DNA of 6,491 bases from an uncultured Eubacteriales bacterium (lineage in GTDB: Bacteria > Bacillota > Clostridia > Oscillospirales > Oscillospiraceae): assembly GCA_900554855.1 (NCBI GenBank), contig USIZ01000079.1, positions 1 to 6,491 of the forward strand. Reading direction: 5' to 3'. This document shows positions 1 through 6,478 of the stretch, one piece after another. The position numbers and the translations under genes were made by a program. The notes under the pieces are model-generated. The model was not told the DNA's origin, made no database searches, and saw only the letters and a program-made list of their open reading frames with translations. Numbering within the stretch: the first letter of the stretch is position 1; every line of letters starts with the position of its first letter.

Positions 1-58
1 CCACCTCATCCGTCATTTGCTTCGCAAATGCCACCTTCCCCTCAAGGGGAAGGCTTTT
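1..58 (-). repeat. Two-hairpin intergenic palindromic repeat, copy 1
   Basis: Read on the - strand this is the inverted partner of the copy at 3748-3796. The first hairpin is an 8-bp perfect stem (34-41 with 46-53, CCTTCCCC/GGGGAAGG) around a 4-base loop. The second is a 7-bp perfect stem (14-20 with 24-30) around a 3-base loop. A 27-base block (31-57) and a 12-base block (1-12, CGGATGAGGTGG on the - strand) are identical to copy 2; only the arms of the second hairpin differ. From general knowledge, repeats of this form are scattered between genes in many Oscillospiraceae genomes; that this one belongs to that family is inference. The element starts at the window edge and may extend to the left. 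Confidence 0.85.
34..58 (+). terminator. Possible rho-independent terminator of a gene left of the window
   Basis: On the + strand the repeat's first hairpin (34-53, 8-bp GC-rich stem, loop TCAA) is followed by C and four T residues (55-58). This is the layout of an intrinsic terminator, although the T run is short. It would end transcription entering from the left about 100 bases before mfd, which would insulate mfd. Because the hairpin is part of a dispersed repeat, termination may be incidental. Confidence 0.45.
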
Positions 59-100
59 GTGCGGCGCTGACAGCTTGCTGGTTCCTCCCGTCCGCGCCCA

Positions 101-150
101 TTCTTTTACTCATAAGTTACCATATTTTACCGTATGCTCTGAGTAGGTGA
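101..150 (+). promoter_or_regulatory. AT-rich mfd leader with ribosome binding site
   Basis: Positions 101-140 are strikingly AT-rich compared with the surrounding DNA and are the only plausible promoter region for mfd. A weak candidate pair is TTCTTT (101-106) and TATTTT (123-128) with a 16-base spacer; neither box is close to consensus, so the promoter call is tentative. The ribosome binding site AGGTGA (145-150) lies 4 bases before the ATG at 155 and supports that start. Confidence 0.35.
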
Positions 151-154
151 TCCT

Positions 155-3100
155 ATGCGCTCTCTTTTGAATACCCTCCGGCGGCTGCCGGAATTTGAAG
201 ATCTGCTGCTGCGCATTGACGCGGGGCGCTGTCCCGTGGCGGCGTCCGGGCTGTCCCCGGTACACCGGGCCTTTGTGGCGGCGGGCATCGCCCTGCGCGC
301 CGAGCGACCCGTGGTGCTGCTGTGCGCCGACGAGGTGGACGCCGCCCGGCTCTCCAAGGACGTCTCCGCCCTGCTGGAGCAGCCCGTCATGCAGCTGCCC
401 GCCCGGGAGTTCACCTTCCACACCGCCGCCACCGCCTCCCACCAGTGGGAGCAGCGGCGTCTGGCCGTTTTAAAGGCCATGGCCGACGGCGCCGCCCCGG
501 TGGTGGCCGCCACGGTGGAGGGCTTCCTCCAGCGCACGCTGCCCCCCGCCGCGCTGGCGCGGGCCAGCTTTGAGCTGAAGATGGGGGCGAGCTACGACCT
601 GAACGAGCTCTGCGACCGGCTGACCGCTGCGGGCTATGCCCGGTGCGAGCAGGTGGAGGGCCCCGGCCAGTTTGCCGTGCGCGGCGGCATTCTGGACTTC
701 TATTCTCCCGCCGCCGAGCAGCCCGTCCGGGCGGAGTTCTGGGGGGACGAACTGGACAGCATGGGCGTATTCGACCCGGCCACCCAGCGCCGGGTGGAGA
801 ACATCGACCGCTCGGAGATCCTGCCCGCCGCCGAGACTCTGCCCCGGCTGGCCCCCGGCGGGCTGCTGGGGCTGGCCGGCGACATCGACCACCGCCGGGA
901 ACAGGTGGCCGCCGCCAACCGCCGCCGGAAGCTGGAGCACTTTGCCGCCCTGACCCAGACGCTGGAGAACGACGCCCGGGCCATCAGCGAGCTGGGCAGC
1001 TTCACCGCCGCCGACCGCTACCTTGACCTCATCTATCCGGACTTCGCCTGCGCCGCCGACTACCTGCCCCCGGACGCGATCCTGCTATTCTGCGACTCCC
1101 CCCGGGTGGGCGAGGGCGCAAAGAACTACCGCTGGCGTCAGGATGAGGACATCACCGGCCTGCTGGAGGCCGGTCTGCTCTGGGGGGAAACGGCGCGGTA
1201 CTCCGCCGACTACGAGGCGCTGTGCCAGCACCTCAGCCGGGAGTTCCCCATTGTCTATCTGGACAGCTTCCTGGTGGGGCAGTACCCCGCGCCGCCCCGG
1301 GCGACGCTGAGCTTCCCCTGCAAGCAGCTGCCCTCCTTCGGCACCAGTCTGGAGGCCGCGGCCAGCGACCTGACCCACTACCAGAACAGCGGCCTTGCCG
1401 CCATCGTGCTCTGCTCCACCCAGGGGCAGGCCAAGCTGCTGGGGGATATGCTCCGGGACACCGGCGTGGTGTCCGCGCTGGATTTTGACCTGAAGGAGCT
1501 GCCCCAGCCCGGCCAGATCACCCTGACCGTGGGCGGCCTGTCCGCCGGTATGGAGTGGGGCTCCATCGCCATTCTGACCGAGGGCAGTTCCCCGCTGATG
1601 GGCGGGGGAAAGAAGGCCGGACGCAGCCCGAAAAAGCAGAAGGCCAGCAACCGCCAGAAACTCCAGTCCTTCACCGACCTGTCCCCCGGGGATCTGGTCG
1701 TCCACGAACAGCACGGCATCGGCCGGTTCGTGGAGATGACCACCATGAAGATGGACGGCACCGAGAAGGACTATATCAAGATCGCCTATGCCGGGGCGGA
1801 CACCCTCTATGTGCCCGCCACCCAGCTGGACCTCATCAGCAAGTATATCGGCTCCGGCGAGGACAGCTCCGAGCGCACCCGGCTGAGCAAGCTGGGCGGC
1901 ACCGACTGGGCCAAGGCCAAGGCCAGGACGAAAAAGGCCACGAAGGAGCTGGCCAAGGGGCTCATTCAGCTCTACGCCCAGCGCCAGCGCCAGCCCGGCT
2001 ACGCCTTCCACGCCGACGACCCGTGGCAGCGGGAGTTTGAGGATAAATTTGAATATCAGGAGACCGGCGACCAGCTGCGCTGCATCGCCGAGATCAAGGC
2101 CGACATGGAGCGGCCCGTGCCCATGGATCGGCTGCTCTGCGGCGACGTGGGCTACGGCAAGACGGAGGTCGCTCTCCGGGCGGTGATGAAGTGCGTGCTG
2201 GAGGGCAAGCAGGCCGCCATTCTGGTGCCCACCACCGTGCTGGCCAGCCAGCATTACCAGACCGCCCTGCGCCGGTTTGAGGGCTACCCGGTCAAGATTG
2301 CCGTGGTCAGCCGGTTCCAGACCGGCAAGGAGCTGAAGCAGATCCTTGCCGACCTGAAGAGCGGCTTCATCGACGTGCTCATCGGCACCCACCGCCTGTT
2401 GCAGAAGGACGTGGAGTTCAAGGATCTGGGTCTGCTGGTGGTGGACGAGGAGCAGCGCTTCGGCGTCACCCACAAGGAGCGGCTCAAGGAGATCAGCCGT
2501 CAGGTGGATGTGCTCACCCTGTCCGCCACGCCCATTCCCCGGACGCTGAACATGGCCCTGTCCGGCATCCGGGATATGTCCACCATCGAGGAGCCCCCCA
2601 TGGATCGGCTGCCGGTGCAGACCTATGTGCTGGAGCACGACTGGTCGGTGCTGGGGGACGCCATCCGCCGGGAGATCGGCCGAGGCGGTCAGGTCTACTT
2701 CCTCCACAACCGGGTGGACACCATTGAAAAGACCGCCGCCTACATCCGCGGAATGCTGGGCGACGAGGTGACCGTGGCGGTGGGCCACGGCAAGATGAGT
2801 CAGGAGGAGCTGGCCCGGGTCATGGAGCGCATGGTGGACGGCGAGGTGCAGGTGCTGGTGTGCACCACCATCATCGAGACCGGCATCGACATCGCCAATG
2901 TGAACACCCTCATCATCGAGGATGCGGACAAGATGGGGCTGGCCCAGCTCCACCAGCTGCGCGGCCGGGTGGGCCGCTCCAACCGCCGGGCCTATGCCTA
3001 CCTGACCTACCGCCGGGGCAAGGTGCTGAGCGAAGTGGCAGAGAAGCGGCTGAGCGCCATCCGGGAGTTCGCCGAGTTCGGTTCCGGCTTCAAGATCGCC

Positions 3101-3706
3101 ATGCGCGACCTGGAGATCCGCGGCGCGGGCAATATCCTCGGCCCGGAGCAGTCCGGCTTCCTCATGAGCGTGGGCTATGACCTCTACCTGAAGCTGCTGG
3201 AGGAGGCCGTGCTGGAGGAGCGGGGCGAAAAGGTGCAGCGCACCGAAGAGGTGTGCGCCGACCTGGCCGTCAGCGCCAACATTCCCGAGCGCTACGTCTC
3301 CTCGCCGGAGCAGCGGATGGACCTTTACCGCCGCATTGCCCGCATCCGCACCGAGGAGGACGCCGACGACGTGGTGGACGAACTGGTGGACCGCTACGGC
3401 GATCCCCCCAGAGCGGTCAACAATCTGGTGTCCATCGCCCTGCTGCGCTCTCAGGCCGCCCAGTGCGGCTTTACCGACATCAGCCAGAAGGGGCTGGTGC
3501 TCACCTTCAGCATGAAGGAGTTCGAGCTGCAGAAGATCGCCGCCCTGTCCGGCGTCGCCCGGTTCAAGGGGCGCATCCTGTTCTCCCCGGGCAAGGACTC
3601 CAGCGCCCTCTCCCTGCGCCTGAAGCCCGGTGAGGATGTCCTCGCCGCCGGACGCAGGCTCGTCGAGACCTACCGGCAGCTGCTGGAACAGAAGCAGGAG
3701 GCGTGA
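155..3706 (+). CDS. mfd: Transcription-repair coupling factor Mfd
   Basis: Mfd is a cytoplasmic ATP-driven DNA translocase that pushes RNA polymerase stalled at DNA damage off the template and recruits UvrA, directing nucleotide excision repair to transcribed strands. The 1183 residues match the usual size of about 1150-1180. A UvrB-like N-terminal module is visible, with the GQFAVRGGILDFY segment at 171-183. A basic linker (about 485-505) leads to the RNA-polymerase-interacting domain (about 509-567, LSPGDLVVHEQHGIGRF). The helicase motor follows: Q-motif region FEYQETGDQ (632-640), Walker A GDVGYGKT (663-670), DEEQ box (764-767), SATPIPRT (790-797), TTIIETGID (904-912) and QLRGRVGRS (934-942). 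The C-terminal autoinhibitory TRCF domain begins near 1029. All key motor residues are present and the frame is intact. The ATG is supported by AGGTGA upstream. It appears to be transcribed alone, convergent with rsmG. Confidence 0.98.
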   Translation: MRSLLNTLRRLPEFEDLLLRIDAGRCPVAASGLSPVHRAFVAAGIALRAERPVVLLCADEVDAARLSKDVSALLEQPVMQLPAREFTFHTAATASHQWEQRRLAVLKAMADGAAPVVAATVEGFLQRTLPPAALARASFELKMGASYDLNELCDRLTAAGYARCEQVEGPGQFAVRGGILDFYSPAAEQPVRAEFWGDELDSMGVFDPATQRRVENIDRSEILPAAETLPRLAPGGLLGLAGDIDHRREQVAAANRRRKLEHFAALTQTLENDARAISELGSFTAADRYLDLIYPDFACAADYLPPDAILLFCDSPRVGEGAKNYRWRQDEDITGLLEAGLLWGETARYSADYEALCQHLSREFPIVYLDSFLVGQYPAPPRATLSFPCKQLPSFGTSLEAAASDLTHYQNSGLAAIVLCSTQGQAKLLGDMLRDTGVVSALDFDLKELPQPGQITLTVGGLSAGMEWGSIAILTEGSSPLMGGGKKAGRSPKKQKASNRQKLQSFTDLSPGDLVVHEQHGIGRFVEMTTMKMDGTEKDYIKIAYAGADTLYVPATQLDLISKYIGSGEDSSERTRLSKLGGTDWAKAKARTKKATKELAKGLIQLYAQRQRQPGYAFHADDPWQREFEDKFEYQETGDQLRCIAEIKADMERPVPMDRLLCGDVGYGKTEVALRAVMKCVLEGKQAAILVPTTVLASQHYQTALRRFEGYPVKIAVVSRFQTGKELKQILADLKSGFIDVLIGTHRLLQKDVEFKDLGLLVVDEEQRFGVTHKERLKEISRQVDVLTLSATPIPRTLNMALSGIRDMSTIEEPPMDRLPVQTYVLEHDWSVLGDAIRREIGRGGQVYFLHNRVDTIEKTAAYIRGMLGDEVTVAVGHGKMSQEELARVMERMVDGEVQVLVCTTIIETGIDIANVNTLIIEDADKMGLAQLHQLRGRVGRSNRRAYAYLTYRRGKVLSEVAEKRLSAIREFAEFGSGFKIAMRDLEIRGAGNILGPEQSGFLMSVGYDLYLKLLEEAVLEERGEKVQRTEEVCADLAVSANIPERYVSSPEQRMDLYRRIARIRTEEDADDVVDELVDRYGDPPRAVNNLVSIALLRSQAAQCGFTDISQKGLVLTFSMKEFELQKIAALSGVARFKGRILFSPGKDSSALSLRLKPGEDVLAAGRRLVETYRQLLEQKQEA

Positions 3707-3714
3707 GGGATCAT

Positions 3715-3746
3715 AAATTGGGGCTTGGCAAATAGCAGAAAGTTCT
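3715..3746 (+). repeat. Short degenerate dispersed repeat, copy A
   Basis: AAATTGGGGCTTGGCAAA (3715-3732) matches 6412-6429 in the same orientation with one mismatch in 18. The similarity continues loosely with gaps, both copies going on to AAAGTT and then CTG. It lies just after the mfd stop codon. Two copies in intergenic DNA suggest a dispersed element or the decayed edges of one, but the match is short. I cannot assign it to a named family. Confidence 0.45.
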
Positions 3747-3771
3747 GAAAGCCTTCCCCTTGAGGGGAAGG
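3746..3771 (-). terminator. Possible terminator of the rsmG operon
   Basis: On the - strand, about 57 bases after the rsmG stop codon, the 8-bp GC-rich repeat hairpin (3771 down to 3752) is followed by GCTTTC. The T run is only three long, so this is a weak intrinsic terminator. The GGCCC/GGGCC hairpin directly before it could add to the structure. The position between two convergent genes fits a role in ending rsmG transcription. For mfd on the + strand the same hairpin lacks a following T run. Confidence 0.4.
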
Positions 3772-3796
3772 TGGCCCGAAGGGCCGGATGAGGTGG
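3748..3796 (+). repeat. Two-hairpin intergenic palindromic repeat, copy 2
   Basis: This is the second copy of the element at 1-58, in the opposite orientation, so the two copies flank mfd as inverted repeats. Hairpin one is CCTTCCCC (3752-3759), loop TTGA, GGGGAAGG (3764-3771), identical to copy 1. Hairpin two is GGCCC (3773-3777), loop GAA, GGGCC (3781-3785). In copy 1 the same position has CATTTGC, loop GAA, GCAAATG. The arms differ in sequence and length but still pair perfectly, and the loop is unchanged. The conserved CGGATGAGGTGG follows at 3785-3796. Confidence 0.88.
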
Positions 3797-3828
3797 CGAT
3801 GAAGGAAAGCTGTCCTAATCCTGCCCAC

Positions 3829-4533
3829 TCACAACGGCGCTTTCTGGATCTTTGCAAATCTCCGCGGGTATTTCTCCGGGGTGGGGGCGATCTTTTCAAT
3901 GCGGATGACCTGATGGGTGAGGTCGGTGCCGGGGATGGTATAGCGATAGGGCTTCATCAGCCGCCCGCCCAGCAGGGTGATGCAGCGGCCGGCGGCGTCC
4001 AGCTCCTCCCGGCAGTCCCCGGCCTTCATGGCCAGGAACACGCCGCCTACCTTGACGAAGGGCAGGCAGAGCTCGCACAGCATCCGCAGGTCGGCCACGG
4101 CCCGGGCGGTGGCCACGTCGAACTGCTCCCGGTACTCAGGATCCCGGCCGAATTCCTCCGCCCGGCCATGGACGGTGCGGGCGGGGGCGTCCAGCCCGGT
4201 CGAAATTTCCGCCAGCCAGTCCACCCGCTTCTGGAGACTGTCCAGCAGGGTGAGGTCGATGCTGCCGTCACAGATCTTGAGCACCAGACCGGGGAATCCT
4301 GCGCCGGTGCCCACGTCGATGACGCGCTTTTTGTCGAACTCTGCCGCACCCAGCACGGCGGCGCAGTCCAGCATATGTTTCTGAGCCACGCCCGCCGGGT
4401 CGGTGATGGCGGTCAGGTTCATGACCTTGTTTTTCTCCACCAGCGCCGTGCCGTAGCGCTCCAGCTTTTCCACGCAGTCTGTGGATAAACCGAGGGCGGC
4501 AAGGCCGTCCTTCAAAATCGTCTGGATCTCCAT
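3829..4533 (-). CDS. rsmG: 16S rRNA (guanine-N7) methyltransferase RsmG (GidB)
   Basis: RsmG uses S-adenosylmethionine to methylate N7 of G527 (E. coli numbering) in 16S rRNA, near the decoding site; in known bacteria its loss gives low-level streptomycin resistance. The 234 residues match the family's usual length of about 210-240. Visible hallmarks are MNLTAI (38-43), the SAM-binding glycine loop VIDVGTGAGFPG (71-82), the acidic strand end LTLLDS (94-99), GRAEE (123-127), ATARAVADL (141-149) and the C-terminal KYPRR (221-225). The ATG at 4533 has GGAGG (4541-4545 on the opposite strand) 7 bases upstream, inside the last codons of the preceding gene, whose stop is only 3 bases away; translational coupling is likely. 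In many bacteria rsmG follows mnmE-mnmG; here neither flank has those genes. Confidence 0.97.
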   Translation of the reverse strand: MEIQTILKDGLAALGLSTDCVEKLERYGTALVEKNKVMNLTAITDPAGVAQKHMLDCAAVLGAAEFDKKRVIDVGTGAGFPGLVLKICDGSIDLTLLDSLQKRVDWLAEISTGLDAPARTVHGRAEEFGRDPEYREQFDVATARAVADLRMLCELCLPFVKVGGVFLAMKAGDCREELDAAGRCITLLGGRLMKPYRYTIPGTDLTHQVIRIEKIAPTPEKYPRRFAKIQKAPL

Positions 4534-4536
4534 GAC

Positions 4537-4887
4537 TCAGCCTCCGATCAGCTGGACGACGCCCAGCGCAAGAGTGACGGCGGCCACAACGGCCATGATG
4601 GCGGCGGTGGCGGTGAGCAATTTGGGGTTTCCGCCCCGCTCACCCTGTTTGCACAGCCGGGCGTTGTTAAAGCCCTGGGCGCTCAGCGCCCCCAGCAGGG
4701 GGAAGAGCATGATGCCGGTGATGCCGGTGATAAAGCTCGAAGTGGCGATCCAGTAGGTGATGAGCACCATCAGGATCACCATATACGCCACGCCCATCCA
4801 CGCCCAGATGCGGCGGGACACCGGGGAGGGGACGTAGGGCTCCTTCTGCTCTTCGCCGGGGGTCTGATTCTGTTCAGGTTCGGTCAT
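4537..4887 (-). CDS. Small three-helix membrane protein, function unknown
   Basis: I do not recognise a family. From the ATG at 4887 the product is 116 residues. An acidic, glutamine- and proline-rich cytoplasmic tail (1-24) is followed by three probable transmembrane helices at about 27-48, 52-70 and 91-114, and the chain ends in IGG. The arginines at 25-26 and the basic loop at 77-89 (R77, K80, R84, K89) predict an N-inside topology with the tail and loop in the cytoplasm. A TTG five codons upstream would extend the frame, but it coincides with the AAGGAG ribosome binding site, so the ATG is preferred. The gene lies 21 bases after an anchored protein gene and 3 bases before rsmG. Co-transcription is likely; a functional link to either neighbour is not shown. 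Confidence 0.85.
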   Translation of the reverse strand: MTEPEQNQTPGEEQKEPYVPSPVSRRIWAWMGVAYMVILMVLITYWIATSSFITGITGIMLFPLLGALSAQGFNNARLCKQGERGGNPKLLTATAAIMAVVAAVTLALGVVQLIGG

Positions 4888-4893
4888 AATGTG

Positions 4894-4900
4894 CTCCTTC
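4894..4900 (-). promoter_or_regulatory. Ribosome binding site deciding the start of the 3-helix protein
   Basis: On the - strand GAAGGAG (4900 down to 4894) lies 6 bases before the ATG at 4887. It is a near-consensus Shine-Dalgarno sequence with ideal spacing. The alternative in-frame TTG at 4902 overlaps it and has no comparable site of its own. Confidence 0.8.
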
Positions 4901-4908
4901 AAAGGGAC

Positions 4909-6354
4909 TTACTTCTTTTTGGCGTCCAGCATGGCCTGCATCTGAGCCTCCAGGTCGCTCATGGGCTTTTTGCCCTCCTTGCCGGCGGTGCTTTCCGGTT
5001 TGGGCGGCTCCTGGGGTTTGCCCTTGTGGACGGGGTAGAAGAGGTCGGTGTCCTTGTCATAGGTGAGGGTGCCGAGACTGGTCAGGGTTTGCGTGACGCT
5101 GGCATAGGCGCCCTTCAGCTGGCCGGAGGTCAGCTCCGCCACCGGGGATTCGCCGGGCAGGTCGGTATAGGCGGTCTCGCTGACCAGCGGCACCTCGTCG
5201 CCGGACAGCCAGACGGAGTCCACCACCCGGTCGCCCTTCAGCTGGATGGCGAAGTGATCAATGGGCATGGAGGTGTCCAGTTCTTTATAGAGACTGCCCT
5301 GCTTGTCCCACATGGAGGTGTAGTAGACGGCGATGCGGGAGATCAGGGCCTGCTCCTGAGCAGGGTCCGGCTTCTTGGGCGTGGGGGCGGGCTTTGGAGG
5401 TTCGGGCTTTTTTGGGTCCGGCTTGGGGCTCTCCGGCGGTTTCGCGCCGCTCTGTTTGTCCATCATGGCCGCGATCTGCTCTTCCAGGCTGCCGCCCTTG
5501 GGGGCGTCCTTGCCTGGCGCGCCCTTGGGGCCGCCGGGGGTGTGGGCGTCGGCCTGTCTGCGCGCTTCGGCGCGGCGCTCGGCCTCCTGCTTCTTCCGCT
5601 CGGCCTCCTTGGCGGCGGCCATCTGGCCGCACTTGCTGCCGTCGACGAAGTAGATCAGATCGTTCCCGGAACCCGGATACTTTTGCAGTGCGGGCACCTT
5701 GGCGGCCTCCTCGGCGATCATCTCGCCCAGCCACTTGATCTGGGCGCGGCTGGTCAGCGTCGGGAAAGAGAGGCCCATGGGCAGCTCTGGGTGGGCGGCG
5801 GCGATCTTGTCGAACATCTCCCGGCGGGAGGAGAACAGATCGCTGTTAGTAAACCAGGCGTCGTTACTGGTCTTGAGCAGGAGGATCACCGCGTCGGCCG
5901 CCACATGGAACTCGATGAGGACGATGCTGTCCTGCTCGCCAAATTTGATCAGGTTGGGGTCATCCCAAAGCTCGGTCACCTTCTGGGAGATGTACTGGGG
6001 AAAGCCCTTCTGACGGAAGGTCGTCCGATTGCCGCCGGTGGCGGGGAGCAGGTCATTGATGGTGAGCAGATAGTTCACATAGTTCCGGGCGTCCTGTTCC
6101 GTGCCGTCGGTGGGCATCTCCTTATCATGGGGCGTGGCGGTGGACTGGCCGCGCCAGCGGTTCTGTCCGCCGCCGGAGGACTTGCCCCTGCTCTGCTGAG
6201 TTCTGCTCTTCGGGGCTTGAGCCTTGACCTGGGCGGCGGGCGTCTTTTTCGGCGCGCTCTTCTGCCCGGAGTTGTCGGACTTCTTATTGTTATTGCCACT
6301 AAAGAAGAGCTTGTAGAGAATATAAATGATGATAATGATCGCAATGAATCCCAT
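4909..6354 (-). CDS. Membrane-anchored low-complexity protein of unknown function
   Basis: No family is recognised. From the ATG at 6354 the product is 481 residues. A very hydrophobic N-terminal helix (about 2-18, GFIAIIIIIYILYKLFF) has no cleavage site and is followed by lysines, which suggests a signal anchor with the body in the cytoplasm. Next come a Lys/Gln/Ser/Gly-rich linker (about 20-77), a folded-looking region (about 85-240), a charged helix rich in Ala/Glu/Lys/Arg (about 246-269, possible coiled coil), a Pro/Lys-rich linker (about 306-331), a second folded-looking region (about 333-445) and a charged tail. The motif LEEQIAAMMD (about 290-299) recurs as LEAQMQAMLD (468-477). A GTG three codons upstream is an alternative start; the ATG has the better-placed ribosome binding site. 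This is the first gene of the apparent operon ending in rsmG. Scaffolding or envelope roles are possible but unsupported. Confidence 0.85.
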   Translation of the reverse strand: MGFIAIIIIIYILYKLFFSGNNNKKSDNSGQKSAPKKTPAAQVKAQAPKSRTQQSRGKSSGGGQNRWRGQSTATPHDKEMPTDGTEQDARNYVNYLLTINDLLPATGGNRTTFRQKGFPQYISQKVTELWDDPNLIKFGEQDSIVLIEFHVAADAVILLLKTSNDAWFTNSDLFSSRREMFDKIAAAHPELPMGLSFPTLTSRAQIKWLGEMIAEEAAKVPALQKYPGSGNDLIYFVDGSKCGQMAAAKEAERKKQEAERRAEARRQADAHTPGGPKGAPGKDAPKGGSLEEQIAAMMDKQSGAKPPESPKPDPKKPEPPKPAPTPKKPDPAQEQALISRIAVYYTSMWDKQGSLYKELDTSMPIDHFAIQLKGDRVVDSVWLSGDEVPLVSETAYTDLPGESPVAELTSGQLKGAYASVTQTLTSLGTLTYDKDTDLFYPVHKGKPQEPPKPESTAGKEGKKPMSDLEAQMQAMLDAKKK

Positions 6355-6359
6355 GGTGT

Positions 6360-6368
6360 TCACTTCTT
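6360..6368 (-). promoter_or_regulatory. Ribosome binding site of the anchored protein
   Basis: On the - strand AAGAAGTGA (6368 down to 6360) resembles the Shine-Dalgarno consensus AAGGAGGTGA and lies 5 bases before the ATG at 6354. It overlaps the alternative GTG start at 6363, which argues for the ATG. No convincing -35/-10 pair could be found upstream, although the operon promoter must lie to the right of here. Confidence 0.5.
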
Positions 6369-6411
6369 TTCTCTCGTTTTATGGGTTGGGTAAGGAGCGG
6401 CGCTGGGGGAC

Positions 6412-6447
6412 AAATTGGGGTTTGGCAAAGAAAGGCAAAGTTATCTG
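6412..6447 (+). repeat. Short degenerate dispersed repeat, copy B
   Basis: AAATTGGGGTTTGGCAAA (6412-6429) matches 3715-3732 with one mismatch, in the same orientation. It then continues to AAAGTT and CTG, as copy A does, but with small insertions. It lies in the 128-base region upstream of the - strand operon and could overlap the promoter; its role is unknown. Confidence 0.45.
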
Positions 6448-6458
6448 TTATGATGTAG

Positions 6459-6478
6459 GGCGGGTGCTTGCCCCCGCC
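6459..6478 (+). other. GC-rich stem-loop at the right edge
   Basis: GGCGGG (6459-6464) pairs perfectly with CCCGCC (6473-6478) around an 8-base loop, TGCTTGCC. No T run follows on the + strand within the window, so it is not a clear terminator. It may be part of another intergenic repeat cut by the window end. Confidence 0.4.

Noticed and set aside
1..58. CRISPR array or attachment site made of the palindromic repeats
   Set aside because: There are only two copies, 3.7 kb apart in opposite orientation, with no spacers and no integrase or cas gene in the window.
1085..2953. A 622-codon open frame on the - strand inside mfd
   Set aside because: It is antisense to the conserved motor part of mfd. 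Its composition (rich in Gly, Leu, His, Ala) is what GC-rich third positions produce on the opposite strand, and it shows no recognisable domain or ribosome binding site.
3760..4488. A 242-codon open frame on the + strand opposite rsmG
   Set aside because: It overlaps rsmG, whose motifs are unmistakable, and begins inside the palindromic repeat. It is a shadow frame.
4888..4902. Upstream TTG start for the 3-helix membrane protein
   Set aside because: It overlaps the strong GAAGGAG ribosome binding site of the ATG at 4887 and has no site of its own.
5375..5445. Nucleotide repeat in the Pro/Lys-rich coding stretch
   Set aside because: The repetitive look comes from PKP/PEPPKP-type codons in the linker of the anchored protein; I see no clean tandem unit at the DNA level.
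4891..6393. A 500-codon open frame on the + strand opposite the anchored protein
   Set aside because: Low-complexity Gly/Leu/Ala/Val-rich translation typical of an antisense shadow. The - strand frame has a membrane helix, ribosome binding site and operon-like spacing, and is the credible gene.
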